A DNA stretch of 64,000 nt. Source: Flavobacterium phragmitis (GTDB lineage Bacteria > Bacteroidota > Bacteroidia > Flavobacteriales > Flavobacteriaceae). Location of the stretch: NCBI RefSeq assembly GCF_900112575.1, contig NZ_FOMH01000010.1:214164-278163 (forward strand), written 5' to 3'. The notes under the pieces are model-generated. The model had not been told where the DNA came from, searched no databases, and worked only from the letters and a program-made list of their open reading frames with translations. The position numbers and the translations under genes are program-made. Positions 61,701 through 64,000 of the stretch are shown here, in pieces (positions within the stretch are counted from its first letter, which is position 1; every line of letters begins with the position of its first letter).

Positions 61701-63059
61701 GTCTTCCATCAAACTTCTTACATTGTGTTTTTTATGATTTCCTGACGCGCTTAAATTTAATTTTAGAAAATTACTGTTATTAAATACAATCAAGTCTAAA
61801 CCTTGTTTATGAGAACAAAACCAAAGATTTCCCAATTTATCAAACGCTGCCGTATGCATTACATCCGAAAATGTTTCTTTGGATTCTTTGATGCATCTGA
61901 TAACAGAAAACAATCTGTTCTGTTTTTCATCCCAATACGAAAAAGCACCTTTACCAGACTGAAGCCAGACTGTTCCATTAGGGGATGCCAGCAGAAAACT
62001 TTTTTGTCTGCCAGCTGCCGTAGAAGGCTCGCTGGGATCTACTTCCAGTTTCTTCAAGTTTTCGGTCATCAGATCAAACATAAATATTCCTGAATTTGGG
62101 GTATCAAACCAAAATCGGCGTAAAGCTGTAAGTCCTAAAAAATTAATGCTTTCCTGCGGAAGACCTGCTAGTGAAGTACTATTGTAATTATTGAATTTCC
62201 CTGTTTTTATATCATAAGTACAGAAACCTTCCTTCTTTTTTACAATTAATATTTTGCTATCACCTATTTCTTTTAAAAGCAGAATATCATCTTGAATTCC
62301 TAAATCTAGATCAAAAAATGTAGTTGATTTTTTATTGTATCTGATAAATTTCCCATGATTACCTCCAAACCAAAGATCGTCTTTTGTCTCAACAGCAATA
62401 TTAAACGAATTTCCTTTTCCTGTATGTTCTGACGCATTATTAAAGAAATATTCGGGCTGTTTAGCTCCTTTATTTAATCTTGAAAGTCCTTTACTGGACA
62501 AAAACCAGGTTACACCTCTCTTATCTTCCAATACATCTGTAATTTTTCCAAAATGTCTGGTGTTGTCGAAACTAACTTTTCTAATTTGTCCGTTACTTTC
62601 AAAAGCTATCATTTCGTTTTTATCTTTTGGAAAAAGCCATGTTCTGCCCGAACGCATGATTTTGAATTGCTCAAAAACCACATTATCAGGTTTCTCTTCA
62701 ATCGGATTATGAAACTTTAATTGATTGCTATCAAAATAGTAAACATCATTCTTTTCCGACTGAATCCAGATTCTTCCATTAGCATCAAAAAGAAATTTTG
62801 AAACACGATTGGATTGTATATTCAACGAAACATCTTCCTGCCCGACTTTAAATTTTCTAAATGTATTTCCATCATAACGAATCAGACCATTAAAAGTAGC
62901 CAGCCAGATAAATCCTTTTTTATCCTGCTGAATTCCCAAAACTCTTGACTGGCTTAACTTACCGTCATTGGAAAAATGAGTCAAAACGCCCTGAGGCTGA
63001 GATGTACCTTTAGTACAGATAAAAGAAAATAAAAAGACGAGTAAAGTATGTTTCAACAT
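58725..63059 (-). CDS. Hybrid two-component regulator (HTCS) of the pectin locus
   Basis: 1444 residues, the usual HTCS size. A signal peptide (about 1-20) precedes about 14 Reg_prop blades forming two propellers (30 to about 740, e.g. GFIWLATFNGLIRYDG and GRIWIGTRGNGVF) and a Y_Y_Y domain (about 790-860). One transmembrane helix (about 888-908) follows. HisKA has the phosphoacceptor H941 in DISHEIRTPL; HATPase has NLLSNAFKYCKKG and DNGPGIS. The receiver domain carries D1241 in ISDIMMPEMDG. The AraC-type HTH_18 fills about 1345-1440 (LCFEVGF-like segment ICFEVGFSDLKYFGKCFK). Periplasmic binding of a pectic fragment should switch on the locus. The gene is separated by its own terminator from the downstream group. 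Confidence 0.96.
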   Translation of the reverse strand: MLKHTLLVFLFSFICTKGTSQPQGVLTHFSNDGKLSQSRVLGIQQDKKGFIWLATFNGLIRYDGNTFRKFKVGQEDVSLNIQSNRVSKFLFDANGRIWIQSEKNDVYYFDSNQLKFHNPIEEKPDNVVFEQFKIMRSGRTWLFPKDKNEMIAFESNGQIRKVSFDNTRHFGKITDVLEDKRGVTWFLSSKGLSRLNKGAKQPEYFFNNASEHTGKGNSFNIAVETKDDLWFGGNHGKFIRYNKKSTTFFDLDLGIQDDILLLKEIGDSKILIVKKKEGFCTYDIKTGKFNNYNSTSLAGLPQESINFLGLTALRRFWFDTPNSGIFMFDLMTENLKKLEVDPSEPSTAAGRQKSFLLASPNGTVWLQSGKGAFSYWDEKQNRLFSVIRCIKESKETFSDVMHTAAFDKLGNLWFCSHKQGLDLIVFNNSNFLKLNLSASGNHKKHNVRSLMEDREKNLWVASRDEKIEIFDAQKKRIGNLGSDGTLSSNSPGWGADIYSMMQDAQGRIWIGTRGNGVFCLTPKPLALSFSVKQYKYDKDNIYSISSDDIYKIFQSSNGQIYLATWGGGLNLIKESAGKTSFISYRNELKNYPIGRADKVRSVVETKDHRVFFVSSYRLFSLSGEKLSADKMQFKDHFQASGNDILDIIVTSEGKLALSTNGKGLILVDINKYDQIKEETFWSENFGFPLEGVVGMQEDKFGKIWLMGDNQIVRFDPKDNSSETFPELKSIIGTEIFSEATKCRLSNGEIVAGYSDGIIYFKPEAIKSSKFKPYLAISGFLVNNKELFEVNPETPKNPDLLTDVTLKHDQNFFRVQFSALDYIKNENIVYRYKLEGIDKDWNYLKGGQSINYTNLGRGTYNLIVSSTNGHNLWLDNERQIKITIKPSIWGTYFAYFCYLVFAVGLFLLVRRAISTILKLRNDVRVEKEVSALKLNFFTDISHEIRTPLTMITAPLEVMLSDNKLDESAKSQLRIIEKYSNKLLNLVNQILDFRRMQDRKLEVREIDLGEFVKEVCEGFTEVSLRRNIQLKVSISQTKPHIWADPDSLDKILVNLLSNAFKYCKKGNVIEVKVEETEKKVCLKVIDNGPGISAVVQKKLFVRFSNYNENPFNPSTGIGLSIVKDSVEKHGAEISVETKLGKGSSFEINFQKGYDHFSDDVEIHFEDTEEHFTEDIQQNEIVNEEPITEEIREKPVGLIVEDDPELRNFILSILKEDYTIYTAENGEEGHMKAEELSPDFVISDIMMPEMDGIEMLKIIRNNFAISHVPVILLSAKTAIESKLAGMEYGADDYITKPFNVSFLKARVKNVLEQRIRLQQLYSTGSIAQIAKEEPLQISEKDNKFMLRVIELVKENISKTDFSVDELGKLMCMSRASFFNKLKDVTGVSPVVFIRDMKLNEAANLLKNEDLLIKEICFEVGFSDLKYFGKCFKSKYNYTPAEYRRQFR

Positions 63060-63087
63060 GGTAAGTTTTTCATTTTGGCAGGAATAA

Positions 63088-63095
63088 CAAAAATA
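63088..63095 (-). promoter_or_regulatory. -7 box of the HTCS gene
   Basis: The minus strand reads TATTTTTG, matching TAnnTTTG, 28 bp before the start codon at 63059. Confidence 0.45.
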
Positions 63096-63135
63096 TCAAA
63101 ATTCTTTACCTAACCTAGAACTGAAGGCTTAAATA

Positions 63136-63171
63136 GCAGAATGTCCTCCTTTAATTAGCAATTTATCCCCC
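63136..63171 (+). promoter_or_regulatory. Candidate HTCS operator pair, distal
   Basis: Half-sites GCAGAATGTCCTCC (63136-63149) and GCAATTTATCCCCC (63158-63171) are in direct repeat with a 22-bp period. GC at the start and a C-rich end are shared with the pair at 58521. No -7 box follows at the expected distance. Confidence 0.5.
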
Positions 63172-63210
63172 TTTGCTTCTCAGTATCAAAATGATAAAAA
63201 TAAGCTTCAA

Positions 63211-63246
63211 GCTTTACAGCACCCTTTAAATAGCAATTAATACTCA
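63211..63246 (+). promoter_or_regulatory. Candidate HTCS operator pair, proximal
   Basis: Half-sites GCTTTACAGCACCC (63211-63224) and GCAATTAATACTCA (63233-63246) again have a 22-bp period. They are less conserved than the other two pairs but lie 19 bp before a TAATTTTG box at 63266, the same spacing as at 58500. Confidence 0.45.
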
Positions 63247-63265
63247 GCTGAAAAATATTAAGATT

Positions 63266-63273
63266 TAATTTTG
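63266..63273 (+). promoter_or_regulatory. -7 box of the GH3 gene
   Basis: TAATTTTG matches TAnnTTTG and lies 84 bp before the ATG at 63358. It is positioned just downstream of the proximal operator pair. Confidence 0.5.
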
Positions 63274-63357
63274 TATTTTCTAATGTTCTAAACACTTACG
63301 AAAAAACCATATTAAAAAAAGAATAACTATCAAACCAAAAAACATCCAAATAATTTG

Positions 63358-64000
63358 ATGAAAAAAGTATACAAATTGGTGTTAATGCTAAACTTTGCTA
63401 CATTAACCACTTTCGCACAGGAAAACCTTGCCTTTAAAAATCCTAACTTACCTATTGAACAGCGTGTAAATGATTTAGTTTCCAGAATGACTGTAGAGGA
63501 AAAAATCAGTCAGCTGATGGATTCTGCCCCAGCAATTGAGCGTCTCGGAATTCCAGCATACAATTGGTGGAATGAATCACTTCATGGAGTTGCAAGAGCA
63601 GGATTTGCCACTGTTTTCCCGCAGTCTATTTCGATTGCCTCTTCGTGGGACAAACAATTAGTTTTGGATGTTGCCAATGCGATTTCAGACGAAGCACGTG
63701 CCAAACATCACGAGTATCTTCGACTAGGACAGCACGGCATGTATCAGGGATTGACGTTTTGGTCTCCAAATGTCAATATTTTTCGCGATCCACGCTGGGG
63801 ACGCGGACATGAAACTTATGGAGAAGATCCTTATTTAACTGGTCAATTGGGGCTTAATTATGTAAAAGGGCTTCAGGGAAACGATCCAAAATATTTAAAA
63901 GTAGTAGCGACTGCCAAACATTATGCGGTACATTCCGGCCCGGAACCTTCCCGTCACGAGTTCAATGCGAATGTCAGCGATATTGATTTGTATGAAACCT
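63358..64000 (+). CDS. GH3 beta-glycosidase, beta-xylosidase-like (3' part outside window)
   Basis: Only the first 214 codons are visible; the gene continues past the right edge. A signal peptide ends near TTFA-Q (about 20). The N-terminal GH3 domain shows YNWWNESLHGVARAG, then TFWSPNVNIFRDPRWGRGHETYGEDPYL, and ATAKHYAVHSGPE, all typical of the beta-xylosidase/beta-glucosidase branch. It lacks the NagZ loop, so it differs from the two GH3 enzymes of the peptidoglycan locus. The catalytic nucleophile Asp lies beyond the window. It diverges from the HTCS gene and shares its operators, so it probably acts on pectic side chains. Confidence 0.92.
   Translation, partial: MKKVYKLVLMLNFATLTTFAQENLAFKNPNLPIEQRVNDLVSRMTVEEKISQLMDSAPAIERLGIPAYNWWNESLHGVARAGFATVFPQSISIASSWDKQLVLDVANAISDEARAKHHEYLRLGQHGMYQGLTFWSPNVNIFRDPRWGRGHETYGEDPYLTGQLGLNYVKGLQGNDPKYLKVVATAKHYAVHSGPEPSRHEFNANVSDIDLYET

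Noticed and set aside
61370..61783. 137-codon plus-strand ORF opposite the HTCS gene
   Set aside because: Antisense shadow of Reg_prop repeats; low-complexity and no domain.
1..64000. CRISPR array or anti-phage defence genes
   Set aside because: No array of identical spaced repeats and no Cas, restriction or other defence-type proteins were found on either strand.

Overview
The window reads as chromosomal DNA of a Flavobacterium-like member of the Bacteroidota. It is AT-rich and has two SusC/SusD pairs, a hybrid two-component regulator (HTCS) and a T9SS-type C-terminal sorting domain. Many lipoproteins start with Cys followed by acidic residues. Shine-Dalgarno sequences are scarce, and several promoters carry the Bacteroidota -7 box TAnnTTTG.

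Region 1 (about 1-25850) looks like a peptidoglycan/amino-sugar salvage locus. A minus-strand group holds a phosphoesterase-propeller protein, a GHL10 hydrolase and a serine hydrolase cut by the window edge. It diverges from a plus-strand group: SusC, SusD and NamZ (exo-N-acetylmuramidase). A DeoR-type regulator on the minus strand is followed by murQ, an SSS symporter, a GH3-beta-lactamase fusion lipoprotein, anmK, an HGSNAT-like membrane acyltransferase, a second GHL10 hydrolase, an AmpG-like permease, two small genes and a cytoplasmic nagZ. The expected flow is outer-membrane import by SusCD, periplasmic trimming by NamZ, the GH3 fusion and GHL10, inner-membrane import by AmpG and the symporter, then conversion by NagZ, AnmK and MurQ to GlcNAc-6-phosphate. 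Tandem half-sites spaced 10 bp apart (TGCGTTATTT-like) sit in the SusC/phosphoesterase, deoR and murQ promoters, so the DeoR protein probably controls the locus.

Region 2 (about 25900-34900) is housekeeping: a peroxiredoxin, a thioredoxin, a small conserved protein, Tpx, diacylglycerol kinase, FtsK, a LolA-like carrier, an LptF/G permease, a RibBA protein whose GTP cyclohydrolase II half has lost its catalytic motifs, and an acyl-CoA thioesterase. Several intergenic gaps carry palindromic or periodic repeats. tRNA-Ser(TGA) follows at 35033.

Region 3 (35118-37284) is gene-poor, with two orphan lipoproteins and about 720 bp without a recognisable gene.

Region 4 (37374-64000) is a pectin utilisation locus, nearly all on the minus strand. 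In order of transcription it has an HTCS regulator, a lipoprotein, SusC, SusD, a DUF4957/DUF5123-like surface lipoprotein, GH43, GH105, GH28, a pectin methylesterase, and a 2427-residue secreted enzyme carrying both a CE8 pectin methylesterase and a PL1 pectate lyase. A GH3 beta-glycosidase diverges from the HTCS gene and runs off the right edge. Pairs of 14-bp half-sites with an exact 22-bp period lie upstream of the lipoprotein-SusCD group and of the GH3 gene; they are candidate HTCS operators.

I saw no CRISPR array, transposase, integrase or phage gene.
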